Of a DNA stretch of 64,000 bases, positions 39,266-48,413 are shown piece after piece (position 1 is the stretch's first letter; the number at the start of each line of letters is the position of its first letter). The stretch lies in contig NZ_LNCI01000002.1 in NCBI RefSeq assembly GCF_001509585.1, positions 124,001-188,000 on the forward strand, given 5' to 3'. The DNA comes from Tropicimonas marinistellae. Lineage in GTDB: Bacteria > Pseudomonadota > Alphaproteobacteria > Rhodobacterales > Rhodobacteraceae. Below the pieces are notes generated by a model. That model was not told the origin of the DNA, searched no databases, and saw nothing but the letters and a program-made list of their open reading frames with translations. The position numbers were made by a program, and so were the translations under genes.

Positions 39266-41419
39266 ATGAACCAGCACAATCGTCTCGTTGCGGACGGTTC
39301 CGGCAGTCGGGCGGCCGATTTGGCCGAGGACGACGATGTCGTCGATATCTACTCGATACTGCTCGCATTGTCGCGGGGGCGCATCTGGATCGGTGCGGCG
39401 ATGGTGCTCGGTTTGGCGTTCGGCATCGTCTGGGCCGAGTTTCTCTCAACTCCCGTCTTCCGGTCCACGGCGACAATCAAGCTGGAGAATGACGAAACGG
39501 AGGTCGCGGGCCTGCCCTCGCTGATCGGCAACAGCAACTTCCTGTGGAACGACGCCCTGATGACGACCGAGGTCGGGGTAATCGAATCCTACAATCTTGC
39601 CGAGAAGCTCGCGGTCGAACTCGACCTCATGAACGATCCGGAGTTCAACCCATTCCTCGTTGTTGAGGGTGAGGATGATGCGGGGGGTGGCCTGTTCGGG
39701 CGTGGTGCGCAAAGTGAGGCGGCCGAGGATATTCCGACGGAGGACGAGATCCTGTACGAGATCGCCTCCGGGTTGCGCAGGCAGGTCTACGTCACCAACC
39801 CGGAATGGTCCTATTTGCTCGACATCTCGGTGATCGACACCGATCCCGACCGCGCGGCGCTTCTGGCGAACACGCTGGCAGAACTCTACATTCGCGATCA
39901 GATCGAGGTGCGTTTCGAGCGCACGCGGGAGGCCAAGAACTGGCTGTCCGACGAGACGGTGGCGTTGAAGAAGGACCTTGAAGCGTCCTCAAGCAGGATC
40001 GAGGCGTTCCGGGCGAATTCCGACTTGCAGAGCGAAGAAACGCTGGAAGCGCTGAACTTCCAGCTCAAGACGCTGCGGGAGAGAGTGGAAGGCGCCGAAC
40101 GCGATGTGCAGATGCTCGAGGACAGGAAGGCCAGGCTGGTCGCGGCGCAGGCGTCCGGTTCCATCCCGCAGCAGGCGGCCGTCCTTCAGGAAGTGACCGG
40201 CCGTTCCCTTGGAGCCGAGATTGATGAAAGTTCGCCCGCTTCCGTCGACGCCTTCGAACGTCAATTCGCCAAGGCCATGCAGGACACGGACACGCGACTG
40301 AGCCGGGAGCGCGACCAGGCCCGGACGCTTCGCGCATCCCTCGACCGCCAGCAGGAAACCATTGATCGTCAGTCGGCCGAATACGTTGAACTGCGCCAAC
40401 TGGAGCGGGAGGCCGAGGCCGACAGGATGATCTACGAGTACTTCCTCGCCCGGCTGAAGGAGGCGTCCGTCAAGGAGGGGTTTGCGCAAGCCAACGCGCG
40501 GGTGGTGTCACCGGCCTTCGAGGGAATGCAGATTGCCCCGAACAGCCCCGCCATCGTCACGATGACCACTTTCATCGCGCTTATCGCCGGGTGCGGTCTT
40601 GTCCTGCTGAGGGATCGGTTTAACGATACCTACCGGCTCGGCGAGGCGTTGGAAAACGACACCGGGCTGCCGGTGCTGGGGCAGATCCCGCAGATACCCG
40701 GAGAATCCCGCGCCGACTTGATTTCCTATATCGTTGAGAAGCCGAGTTCGGTGCCGGCTGAGGCCATTCGCGGATTGAGAACATCACTTCAATTCTCCTC
40801 TTTCGACGCCGTGCCGCAGACATTTCTCGTCACGTCTTCGGTTCCGGGCGAAGGCAAAACGGTGACGTCTGCCGCATTGGCCCATCACTTCGCCGGGTTA
40901 GGCAAGGCGGTGCTGTTGGTGGAATGTGACGTTCGCCGCCGTGCCTTTTCGGAGATGTTCCCGACACCGCCCAAGCACTCGTTGCTATCGGTCATTTCGG
41001 GAGAGGCGGGGCTATTGGAATCCGTGCAGAGCCACACGTCTCTCGGCATTGACGTGCTCGCCAGCGCAGAGCCGCCCGCGAACCCGGTGGACATTCTGTC
41101 GTCGCACGCGTTCGGCTGCCTGATCGACGTTGCCCGAGAGGCCTACGACATCATCGTGATCGACACGCCACCGCTGCTTCTGGTGCCGGACGCGCGTGTC
41201 GTCGGTCAGTATGCCGACCGGATCCTGTTCATGGTCCATTGGGACAAGACACGGCGTGCCCAGGTGCGCGCTGCGCTTGCCCAGCTTCGTCTCGGCGGGC
41301 TGTCGCCAGATGGTCTGGTGCTCACAAACATCGACACCAAACGTCTGCAGGCCTACGGACACGGGGAGCGCTATGGGGCATATTCAGCGAAAGGCGCTTC
41401 GAAGTACTACGAGAACTGA
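39266..41419 (+). CDS. Wzc/ExoP-type polysaccharide co-polymerase and BY-kinase (second copy)
   Basis: This 717-residue protein has the same plan as the first copy: Wzz domain, coiled-coil periplasmic arm (about residues 225-395), second TM near 430-445 and a cytoplasmic kinase. Walker A is GEGKT with K531, Walker A' is LLVECDVRRR and Walker B is VIDTPP with D633. Its tail has five tyrosines in the last ~22 residues. The two copies share motifs but differ in linkers and arm, so they are not a recent duplication. It may serve the same EPS or a different polymer. Confidence 0.92.
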   Translation: MNQHNRLVADGSGSRAADLAEDDDVVDIYSILLALSRGRIWIGAAMVLGLAFGIVWAEFLSTPVFRSTATIKLENDETEVAGLPSLIGNSNFLWNDALMTTEVGVIESYNLAEKLAVELDLMNDPEFNPFLVVEGEDDAGGGLFGRGAQSEAAEDIPTEDEILYEIASGLRRQVYVTNPEWSYLLDISVIDTDPDRAALLANTLAELYIRDQIEVRFERTREAKNWLSDETVALKKDLEASSSRIEAFRANSDLQSEETLEALNFQLKTLRERVEGAERDVQMLEDRKARLVAAQASGSIPQQAAVLQEVTGRSLGAEIDESSPASVDAFERQFAKAMQDTDTRLSRERDQARTLRASLDRQQETIDRQSAEYVELRQLEREAEADRMIYEYFLARLKEASVKEGFAQANARVVSPAFEGMQIAPNSPAIVTMTTFIALIAGCGLVLLRDRFNDTYRLGEALENDTGLPVLGQIPQIPGESRADLISYIVEKPSSVPAEAIRGLRTSLQFSSFDAVPQTFLVTSSVPGEGKTVTSAALAHHFAGLGKAVLLVECDVRRRAFSEMFPTPPKHSLLSVISGEAGLLESVQSHTSLGIDVLASAEPPANPVDILSSHAFGCLIDVAREAYDIIVIDTPPLLLVPDARVVGQYADRILFMVHWDKTRRAQVRAALAQLRLGGLSPDGLVLTNIDTKRLQAYGHGERYGAYSAKGASKYYEN

Positions 41420-41440
41420 GGCGCTCCGGCGAGACTAGCG

Positions 41441-42547
41441 TTAACGGAAACCGTCACGCCGACTTGATTGGCGGCGCAATGCGGCGCTCAGGAGTCGCCA
41501 ATTGCTCAGCAACTTCAAGTAGTGGCGACGGCGCTCCCGGTCTCGGAGAAAGTCCCTGGCGTGGAATTTCAGGGTGTAGAGGTCGAACCGCCAACGCGCC
41601 ACGCCAGGTGACCCGAAGACGCGCAAGGCGCCGTCGGCCCAGGCGTTCTTCTGTTTGGAATCCGGATCGAATAGCCGGGCCGCGAGCGCAATACTGTTCT
41701 CGAACGCCCGGCGATGCCCGGCCCGGTCGAACCGCTCCTGTATCGCCGCAATCGCCTCCGGGGCAAGTTGTCGCCTGAGCAGATGCAGATCCACTGCATC
41801 CCTCAACGAGATTGGTCGGCCAGAGAAGCGCTCCGGATCGCTGAGTTGCCAGTGTGCGATCACATGGATCAGGCGCCAGTGGGTCGATGGTACTCCGAGG
41901 TTCGACGCGGAATCTGTCACTGCCTCCGCCAACACTTGCTTGGAGTCGACGATGTTTCCGGCATAGCCTGGCGCGGCTTGTCGGTGGAGTTCTACAGGTG
42001 CGGGCCAGCCTTCCAGAAACAGTGGCGGAAAATGGTGATGGTCGACCCACTTGTGATGATCGGCTTCTTCCTGCGTCGCTCCGCGTGCGAGAAGCGCCTG
42101 CCGCAAGGTTAACGCGTCCTCAGGCGTCAGCAGGACGTCGACGTCGCTGAGCATTCGGGCCCCCGCGGCAGGGTAGAGGGGCGAGATCAACTCGGCGGCA
42201 CCCTTCAGGGCCACCGCGGTGAGCCCAAGGGCCTCGGTCATCGATCCAAGGGAACGAACCTGCGCGAGGATGGCCTCGTTCCTGCGGGCATTCGCGTACT
42301 GGATCTCCTGCAGGAACAGACAGAGATCGTCGGGGACGCACTCCTTCAGCGATGGGTCTTCGGCAAAGGCGGTGGCGAGCAAGGGGTGGATCAGGTGAGC
42401 AGAGGCGATTGCAACCAGTTCGCCTGCGTCACTGTGCGCGAGATCCTGATGCAGACCTTCCCGTGCAGGCAGGCCCAGGGCCACGGGCAGAAGGCCCAGA
42501 ATGGCACGGTGCGGCGCGGACGCGCAGGCAGCCAGGTGGACTTGCAT
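41441..42547 (-). CDS. nucleotidyltransferase family protein (NTP_transf_5 type)
   Basis: This 368-residue protein resembles the nucleotidyltransferase-fold family often found in EPS loci. The core motifs are GLTAVALKGAAEL, then ARMLSDVDVLL with a paired-Asp motif typical of nucleotidyltransferases, and later VDLHLLRRQL. ATG 42547 is chosen; the frame stays open to a TTG at 42712, so the start is uncertain. It converges on the second BY-kinase, leaving 21 nt between stop codons. Its substrate is unknown. Confidence 0.75.
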   Translation of the reverse strand: MQVHLAACASAPHRAILGLLPVALGLPAREGLHQDLAHSDAGELVAIASAHLIHPLLATAFAEDPSLKECVPDDLCLFLQEIQYANARRNEAILAQVRSLGSMTEALGLTAVALKGAAELISPLYPAAGARMLSDVDVLLTPEDALTLRQALLARGATQEEADHHKWVDHHHFPPLFLEGWPAPVELHRQAAPGYAGNIVDSKQVLAEAVTDSASNLGVPSTHWRLIHVIAHWQLSDPERFSGRPISLRDAVDLHLLRRQLAPEAIAAIQERFDRAGHRRAFENSIALAARLFDPDSKQKNAWADGALRVFGSPGVARWRFDLYTLKFHARDFLRDRERRRHYLKLLSNWRLLSAALRRQSSRRDGFR

Positions 42548-43083
42548 GGCGGGCTCGATTTCCGTTGCGAGTTGCCTTTGACCGCGAGCATAGCGCGAAG
42601 CAGCCCGCGAACGAAAGGCGGTCGCCGAGCCTGTCCAGGGCGCCCCATCTTGCGGCGGTAGCGCAAGGTCGAGGCAGATCGAGCTATTTAATGAAACACC
42701 TGTGCTGGGCAAAAAAATTGCAATTATTGAATGTCTGGAAAGGTTAATTTACCCACTCAACCATTATATGAACTCGGACGGTACGGCGTCATGGTTCTGA
42801 TACAATTGAGTCAGCCAAGTCGATATCAGAATTCGCGATATTGCTTCTTTAAACGAATCGCACGTCTCGTGTGTCCGTTGTCCCCGCGCCGATCACGAGA
42901 TCTGCCCCATTCGGCGCGCTGCGACGCGTGTTTTCACCTCAGCCTCGGCAGCTGCTGCGTTGCAGAATCACACCGGCGGTACGTTCTCCGTGCAAGTCGG
43001 CCAGTTGAACCGCATCCGCGACCGGTGCGAGATGGGGATGCTGCCAGCAACACGATGGGACTGCGCTGCAACCAACAGGAAAT

Positions 43084-43100
43084 GTTAAGAAAAAATTAAC
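43084..43100. promoter_or_regulatory. candidate CtrA-type site, TTAA-N7-TTAAC
   Basis: GTTAAGAAAAAATTAAC contains TTAA (43085-43088), 7 nt, then TTAAC (43096-43100), an exact match to the CtrA full-site consensus of alphaproteobacteria. It lies about 410 bp upstream of the exoY-like start. A half-site TTAACC follows at 43115. Confidence 0.4.
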
Positions 43101-43386
43101 ATTCGCGTGATTCATTAACCAAGTCTTGCTGGGAACGCACTCTTCGTCGGACGCCGCGTTCGAGGTCGATTCGCAGGAAGACGCGCTGCTGGAGCGCATA
43201 GTGCACCCGCGGAAACCCACATTGCGGCAACACGGGCACCCACATCACATGGTTATGCCCGGATGTCGCCCTGAAACAGCCAAGAAAGTAGGCAAACAAG
43301 AGCAAAACAGGTTAGCAATTTAGTAAAAAGTTACACAGGTACAGCAGCAGTGGCGGTGGGCCATCATTGGGTTGCTCGCTAATATG

Positions 43387-43398
43387 GTTAATGTTAAC
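43387..43398. promoter_or_regulatory. TTAA dyad upstream of the sugar-transferase gene
   Basis: GTTAATGTTAAC has 5-bp perfect arms (GTTAA/TTAAC) around TG and lies 115 bp upstream of the sugar-transferase start. It resembles paired CtrA half-sites but with 2-nt rather than 7-nt spacing. Confidence 0.35.
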
Positions 43399-43513
43399 GA
43401 GACCCTATAACGGCCGCCTACGACGGTAAGATTGGTAGTGTGTGACGAGCAGTTTTGTATTTGGCCGGCCGCCTTGGAATTGGGGTTTCGTTTAGCAGGC
43501 TAGGATCGCAAAA

Positions 43514-44203
43514 TTGACCTATGTGGACAAGCTGGGCGGCAGTGGTCGCGCGGACACTATTGTTGCGTCTTTGCCGACGGGGAAGTTCGGCGGTTCGCAG
43601 GTATATCCCCGGGCCGTGAAGCCCTCGGTTGAATTCCTGATCATTGTGGCGACGGCACCGATTACGCTTGCCCTGGTGTTTATTTTGGCCCTGCTCATCG
43701 CAACTGACGGTAGCAATCCGTTCTATACGCAAGTTCGAGTTGGTAGAAACGGCAAATTATTCCGGATCTGGAAGTTGCGGACAATGGTCCCGAATGCGGA
43801 TCGCATGCTGGCGGCTTATCTCGCGAGCGACGATACCGCGCGGGAAGAGTGGGAAAAGACCCAGAAACTGAAAAAAGATCCGCGCGTGACGCGCTTGGGC
43901 CGTTTCCTGCGGAAATCATCGTTGGATGAGTTGCCGCAACTCTTCAATGTATTGAATGGAACGATGTCACTGGTTGGACCGCGCCCGATGTTGGTCAATC
44001 AGCAGGAATCCTATCCCGGTTCTTCCTATTACAAGATGAAACCCGGAATTACCGGTGTGTGGCAGGTCTACGCGCGCAACGAATCCGGATTCTCCCAACG
44101 TGCGAAATACGATGACCTTTACCATCGCGTCATGTCATGGAGAACGGACGCGACGCTGCTCTTCAAAACAGTGGGCGTGGTGTTCCGGAGCACGGGTCAC
44201 TGA
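43514..44203 (+). CDS. initiating sugar (phospho)transferase, ExoY/WcaJ-like
   Basis: This 229-residue membrane enzyme transfers a sugar-1-phosphate to undecaprenyl phosphate, the first step of EPS repeat-unit assembly. A TM segment at about 38-60 is followed by the family motifs QVRVGRNGKLFRIWKLRTM, SLDELPQLFNVL, MSLVGPRPML and PGITGVWQV. The best start is TTG 43514, preceded by TAGGA; no in-frame ATG near the N-terminus fits. Codon use is less GC-rich than in neighbours, and the gene lies in an AT-richer island. No further glycosyltransferases, flippase or polymerase are nearby. Confidence 0.92.
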   Translation: MTYVDKLGGSGRADTIVASLPTGKFGGSQVYPRAVKPSVEFLIIVATAPITLALVFILALLIATDGSNPFYTQVRVGRNGKLFRIWKLRTMVPNADRMLAAYLASDDTAREEWEKTQKLKKDPRVTRLGRFLRKSSLDELPQLFNVLNGTMSLVGPRPMLVNQQESYPGSSYYKMKPGITGVWQVYARNESGFSQRAKYDDLYHRVMSWRTDATLLFKTVGVVFRSTGH

Positions 44204-44589
44204 GACGGGTCATTGTTGCCCGGCGGAGGTGCTTCAACGCCCCCAGGGGGCAGGGCTCGGTTCTGGGTTCGATTTGTCCGCTCCCGCGCCCGACCATTCC
44301 ATTTCGACGGCGGCTGTGGTGGTAACCCGCAGGCATTGCGCGAGATTCTTTGATGAGTTGCTTTCGGCCCGACGGCACTGGAACGCGACCGCACGATGGG
44401 ACAGGTACATTGTCTTGTGTTGCGTCCCCATCCTACGCGCAGGCCGTATCAGCATGCAGATAGGTTGGTCTGGCGGCGGCAAAATCACACGCCTAAATTG
44501 CCGGGCAGGGTAGACGCTTGATCGCTTCATGCCCGGCGAAGCTCGTACGTGTGCCGCCACACAGTTGACAAATTACTCGCGCATCTCTC
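44204..44589 (+). other. intergenic region between exoY-like and vanZ-like genes
   Basis: About 390 bp. Only short shadow frames are seen on both strands; no terminator with a T-run, repeat or known RNA was recognised. Confidence 0.35.
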
Positions 44590-45036
44590 TTGGATACGGA
44601 ACATGGAACTCGGGTCGAGCGACCCAAACCGGATAGGCTGAAGTTGCGATACGCTGCAAATCCCGAACAAGAAAACCAGTGGATTGTTGTCGTCGCGACG
44701 GTTTTGCTGGGTATCTTGATTGCCATTGCAACGCTTGCTCCGATCACAATCCTGCCGGAGTTTCCCGCCGGAATGGACAAGTCCGGTCACGTGGCGGCGT
44801 TCGCCGCGTTGACTTTTCCCGCGGCGCTGCTTCGACCGCGATTGTTAATGTGGTTCTTTCCGGTTTGCGTCCTGTTCGGCGGGCTTATAGAGATCATTCA
44901 ACCGCACTTTGGACGTCAGGTTGAATTTCACGATTTCCTCGCGGATGCAATTGGTGCCACCTTCGGGGTAGGATTTGGCTTCCTTATTCGCGCGCTTACT
45001 TGTCCGAAAGCGATTTATGTTCAACCGGAACGATAG
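44590..45036 (+). CDS. VanZ-like membrane protein
   Basis: This protein of up to 148 residues has about four hydrophobic segments: roughly residues 31-52, 66-84, 87-103 and 118-136. The family hallmarks are MDKSGHVAAFAALTF and a later EIIQPHFGRQVEFHDFLADAIG, as in VanZ-like proteins. The track start is a TTG; in-frame alternatives are all poor, so the N-terminus is uncertain. VanZ-like genes occur with EPS genes in other bacteria, but the biochemical role is unknown. Composition is AT-rich like exoY. Confidence 0.72.
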   Translation: MDTEHGTRVERPKPDRLKLRYAANPEQENQWIVVVATVLLGILIAIATLAPITILPEFPAGMDKSGHVAAFAALTFPAALLRPRLLMWFFPVCVLFGGLIEIIQPHFGRQVEFHDFLADAIGATFGVGFGFLIRALTCPKAIYVQPER

Positions 45037-45651
45037 CCGATAGGACTTCAATTTCCACCTTTAGTACGGACTTCCTATTTACAGGTATGCTCAGGGATTA
45101 ATCAAAAAACGATGCGTACCCTTGGCCTGTAATTGCGCTACGTCAAAAATATATAACTATACCAAAGGGTTATAACCGCTGCTGTGCGCTTGGCTCGACA
45201 GGATGCTCCAGATGCGCACGACGTGGCGCCGGTTGGAGAACTTCCGCATCCAGTCAAGCGCGGCGAACACGGCCTCTGGAAGGCTATGACGCGGTCTGCC
45301 ACGATGGATGACTTCCGATTTTGAATCGCTGGCCGCCGTCTCGCCCGGCCAATCGTGATCCCCGTTGGCGTTGCTGGCAGTTGGCTCGACACCTGCGACC
45401 CGCAAGCGCTCCGGCCGGTTGAGCCGCACTTGCCGGATTCAATTGGCAGGTATCGTGGTTAGGGGGTGCTGTTTGATGAGAACATGCGGGCGCATAGTCA
45501 ATCGATGGAAATCGTCCCGATCGCTTCCTAAACCGGGTTCTTTGCTCTATCCGCAGCGGATCCTGGTAAGCCAAATCACGGAGCCAAACAAGCATACGCC
45601 GGTGGTCGCCGTGTTGCAGGCGACTGATTCTTAATAGCTTTATTTGCAGGC
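45037..45651. other. intergenic region between vanZ-like gene and tRNA-Gln
   Basis: About 615 bp on the 3' side of the tRNA. All three minus-strand frames are partly open (45138-45712) but encode Arg/Ser-rich, non-homologous peptides. No integrase, att repeat or IS end was recognised. Confidence 0.35.
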
Positions 45652-45726
45652 TGGCTGGGGTGGTAGGATTCGAACCTACGATACACGGTACCAAAAACCG
45701 CTGCCTTACCACTTGGCTACACCCCA
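45652..45726 (-). tRNA. tRNA-Gln (anticodon TTG), CCA encoded
   Basis: On the minus strand the gene reads 5' TGGGGTGTAGCCAAGTGGTA and folds with acceptor stem TGGGGTG/CACCCCA, a D-arm, an anticodon arm with loop TTTTGGT (anticodon TTG), and a T-arm containing GGTTCGAATCC. The discriminator G is followed by a genomically encoded CCA. Confidence 0.95.
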
Positions 45727-45806
45727 GCAGCGGAGCGCTTCATACTTGCAGGTCCGGAGCACCGCAAGCCCCTTGTTGCAAAAATCTGTCGTGCCGGCGC
45801 GAGAAG

Positions 45807-46640
45807 TCAGATGCGGGCTGGCGCGGCCTTGGCGAGCCGGTCGAACGCTGAAAGGTCTCGCAGGAGAGCGGGCATTTTCGACAGCGGCACCATGTTGGGC
45901 CCGTCCGACGGGGCGCTGTCGGGCGCTTCGTGGGTTTCGATGAAGACAGCGGCAATCCCAAGGCTGACAGCCGCCCGTGCGAGTATCGGTGCGAATTCGC
46001 GCTGGCCGCCGCTTGCGCCGCCGAGCCCGCCGGGTTGTTGCACGGCGTGTGTTGCGTCCATCACCACCGGATAGCCCGTTTGCACCATCCGGGGCAGGCT
46101 TCGCATGTCCGTAACGAGCGTGTTGTATCCGAAGGAACTGCCGCGTTCGGTGAGAAGTATGTGTGTGTTGCCGGTGGACGCGACCTTCGCCGCGACATTG
46201 TCCATGTCCCAGGGGGCGAGGAATTGCCCTTTCTTGATATTGACTGCGGCTCCGGTTTCACCGGCGGCCAGAAGCAGGTCCGTCTGTCGGCAGAGAAAGG
46301 CGGGAATTTGCAGTATGTCGACGGCCGAGGCCACGGTGCTGCATTGCTCCGGCGCGTGGACATCGGTCAGCACCGGACAGCCGACCGTGTCACGCACGGT
46401 TGCGAGCATCTCCAGCCCGGCCGCCATGCCCGGGCCGCGTCGCCCGGATAGCGACGTTCGGTTCGCCTTGTCGTAGGACGCCTTGAAAACGTAGCCCAGA
46501 CCGGCGTTCGCGCAGGCCTCTGCCATGGCACGGGCTATTGTCAGCGCATGGTCGGTGGTTTCGAGCTGACACGGACCGGCTATGACCGTCAGCGGGCGGT
46601 CGTTGCCGATGGTAAGCGGTCCGACAGGGACGTCGATCAT
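45807..46640 (-). CDS. kdsA: 3-deoxy-8-phosphooctulonate synthase (Kdo-8-P synthase)
   Basis: This 277-residue enzyme condenses arabinose-5-phosphate and phosphoenolpyruvate to Kdo-8-phosphate. Family motifs are AGPCQLE near the N-terminus, KASYDKANRTS, PVLTDVH and DATHAVQQPGG. It lies 9 nt after kpsE in the same direction, so here it probably supplies Kdo for the capsule linker (and possibly for LPS). The protein length is typical. Confidence 0.96.
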   Translation of the reverse strand: MIDVPVGPLTIGNDRPLTVIAGPCQLETTDHALTIARAMAEACANAGLGYVFKASYDKANRTSLSGRRGPGMAAGLEMLATVRDTVGCPVLTDVHAPEQCSTVASAVDILQIPAFLCRQTDLLLAAGETGAAVNIKKGQFLAPWDMDNVAAKVASTGNTHILLTERGSSFGYNTLVTDMRSLPRMVQTGYPVVMDATHAVQQPGGLGGASGGQREFAPILARAAVSLGIAAVFIETHEAPDSAPSDGPNMVPLSKMPALLRDLSAFDRLAKAAPARI

Positions 46641-46649
46641 GGAGTTTCC

Positions 46650-48413
46650 TTACGCAGAGACCTGTTCACGCAGGACCGAGGCGGTCAGCGATATCATCAG
46701 GTAGATACCTGCAAATGCGGCGAAGGCCAGCAGTGTATTCTCCAGCGCGCGGGGATATGTCGGCTCGTCCGGCGCGATGGGACGTACGCCCACCGCCATG
46801 TAGCGGACCTGTCGGTTTGCCTCGATCCGCGCCATCTCAAGTTGTTGCGCCGCCTGCTGGAGCAGCAACTGGCGGGTCGTCAACTCCCCCTCGGCGATAC
46901 GCAATTCCCCGCTGATCCGCGCCAGCGAGGCCTCGCCTGTCGTGCTCAGAGTCATCGTGTTGCGCAACGTCTCGATCAGCGTTTCCAGGCGACCCACATC
47001 GCCCTCCAGGCTGCGGACCCGGGCGGCATTGGGGCGCGGGTTTGCAAGGTGTTGTTCGAGTTGCAGTTTCTTTTCGGAAAGCTGGACCTCGAACATCGTG
47101 ATTTGCTCCATCAGCGATCCGGTCTCCGAGATCGGATCGAGCACGCCGAGTTCTTCCTGAAGGTCCAGGACGCGGCCCTGCGCTTCCACGACATTATTCT
47201 CTGCCACGGCATAGCTCTGCGTGGCGCCGGACATCTGATCTTCACGCAGGCGTCTGGTCAGCTGGTCCACCTGTTCTTCAGCGTATCCTATGAGCGCCTC
47301 GGAAAAGGCTTGGCTGGTATCCGGGTCGGCGGCGACGACCTCCATGCGGAGTATGCCCTCCGAGGGATCGAAACCCACCTGAACGCGGCGCTTGTAGAGC
47401 TTGTAGGCGTCTTCGTTGGTGGCATCCTCGGCCAACCGTTGAAGCGGATCGATCCAGGGCGCTTGGAAATGCGACTTGAAGCCCATGTCCGCATCCAGTC
47501 GCAGCATCGCGTCACGCGATTGCAGGTAAGATTGCACCGTGGTGCTGTCTTGCTGCATGGCCATCCCGGCGCCCTGAAACAGGTCACTCAACCCGGGCGC
47601 GGCGGAGGAATTGTCGGCTTGCTGGATGACGAATTCCGACTCCGTTGCGTACATTCTGGTCGCCGCGACGGCGAAGTACCAACCGGCGACCAACGTGGGG
47701 AGCAGAACGAAAAGCGCCAGCCGGGCGAAGAGCGCCATGGTCTTTTGGCGGCGGCGGCGCGCGATGTCCTGCTGAATGCGAAAGATCTCGCCCGCCCGAT
47801 CCTCGGGCAAGCCGGCATCGGGTGTTGGCACATCTGACGGGGCAGGGGGCCGGGGTTCCTCCACAGGTTGAGGCAATTGCACCTGCATCTGTTCGGACTG
47901 CGGTGCGCGTTCCGTGGGCACGAGTTCGAGAATGGCCGCACGCTGGAACGGGTCGATCCCGCGCTTTCGCAGCTGGCGCACGGCGTCGAAGTCCGATGTG
48001 GCCGCTATTCCGTGCTTCTGCGCCATTCGCCGGGCCATCCGCAACTGGCGCCCGGTCAGCCCCTCCTTGCGGATCTCTGCAATATCGGTTTCCGAGGCAA
48101 CGTCCTGCGGCGATGCAAGCTCACCGGTCTGTGCCGCCGCGACCGGATGCGCACCCGTTTGTGCCGAGGCCGCGGATTTTGTGACCGCCGCTTCTGCTGC
48201 GGTATTCATCTTGGTTCCGGATGCAGCCGCCGTGCGCTCCGTGACGACCCGTGGTCCCGCCACGTTCCCGACGACCTGTGCAATGCTGCCACCGGCGCGA
48301 TGTGCCGTGCTCAGCGCCGATCGTGCCCTTGCGACGCCCTCTGCCGTCACGCCTTCGGCCAGTGCCTCGTCCGGCCGCAGGCGATATGTCCTAGCTTTGG
48401 CCTTCGAAGTCAT
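46650..48413 (-). CDS. kpsE: capsule export inner-membrane protein KpsE (N-terminally extended)
   Basis: This 587-residue protein belongs to the KpsE/BexC/CtrB polysaccharide co-polymerase family, which links the inner-membrane ABC exporter to the outer-membrane channel. The canonical part is the C-terminal ~370 residues: TM segment near 229-250 (LALFVLLPTLVAGWYFAVAA), periplasmic coiled coil, and final TM near 563-580. The first ~220 residues are an Ala/Thr-rich cytoplasmic extension with a short basic module (RQLRMARRMAQKHG). ATG 48413 overlaps the end of kpsT by 23 nt. Confidence 0.88.
   Translation of the reverse strand: MTSKAKARTYRLRPDEALAEGVTAEGVARARSALSTAHRAGGSIAQVVGNVAGPRVVTERTAAASGTKMNTAAEAAVTKSAASAQTGAHPVAAAQTGELASPQDVASETDIAEIRKEGLTGRQLRMARRMAQKHGIAATSDFDAVRQLRKRGIDPFQRAAILELVPTERAPQSEQMQVQLPQPVEEPRPPAPSDVPTPDAGLPEDRAGEIFRIQQDIARRRRQKTMALFARLALFVLLPTLVAGWYFAVAATRMYATESEFVIQQADNSSAAPGLSDLFQGAGMAMQQDSTTVQSYLQSRDAMLRLDADMGFKSHFQAPWIDPLQRLAEDATNEDAYKLYKRRVQVGFDPSEGILRMEVVAADPDTSQAFSEALIGYAEEQVDQLTRRLREDQMSGATQSYAVAENNVVEAQGRVLDLQEELGVLDPISETGSLMEQITMFEVQLSEKKLQLEQHLANPRPNAARVRSLEGDVGRLETLIETLRNTMTLSTTGEASLARISGELRIAEGELTTRQLLLQQAAQQLEMARIEANRQVRYMAVGVRPIAPDEPTYPRALENTLLAFAAFAGIYLMISLTASVLREQVSA

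Larger units (their letters stand above)
42548..43513 (+). other. AT-rich intergenic region upstream of the sugar-transferase gene
   Basis: Nearly 1 kb without a supported gene and with visibly lower GC than the rest of the window. It contains several TTAA/TTAAC elements (listed separately). The open frames here are short, overlapping and without known domains. Confidence 0.45.

Noticed and set aside
45138-45712. Possible decayed gene or IS fragment next to tRNA-Gln
   Set aside because: Three partly open minus-strand frames, none with a recognisable transposase or integrase motif.
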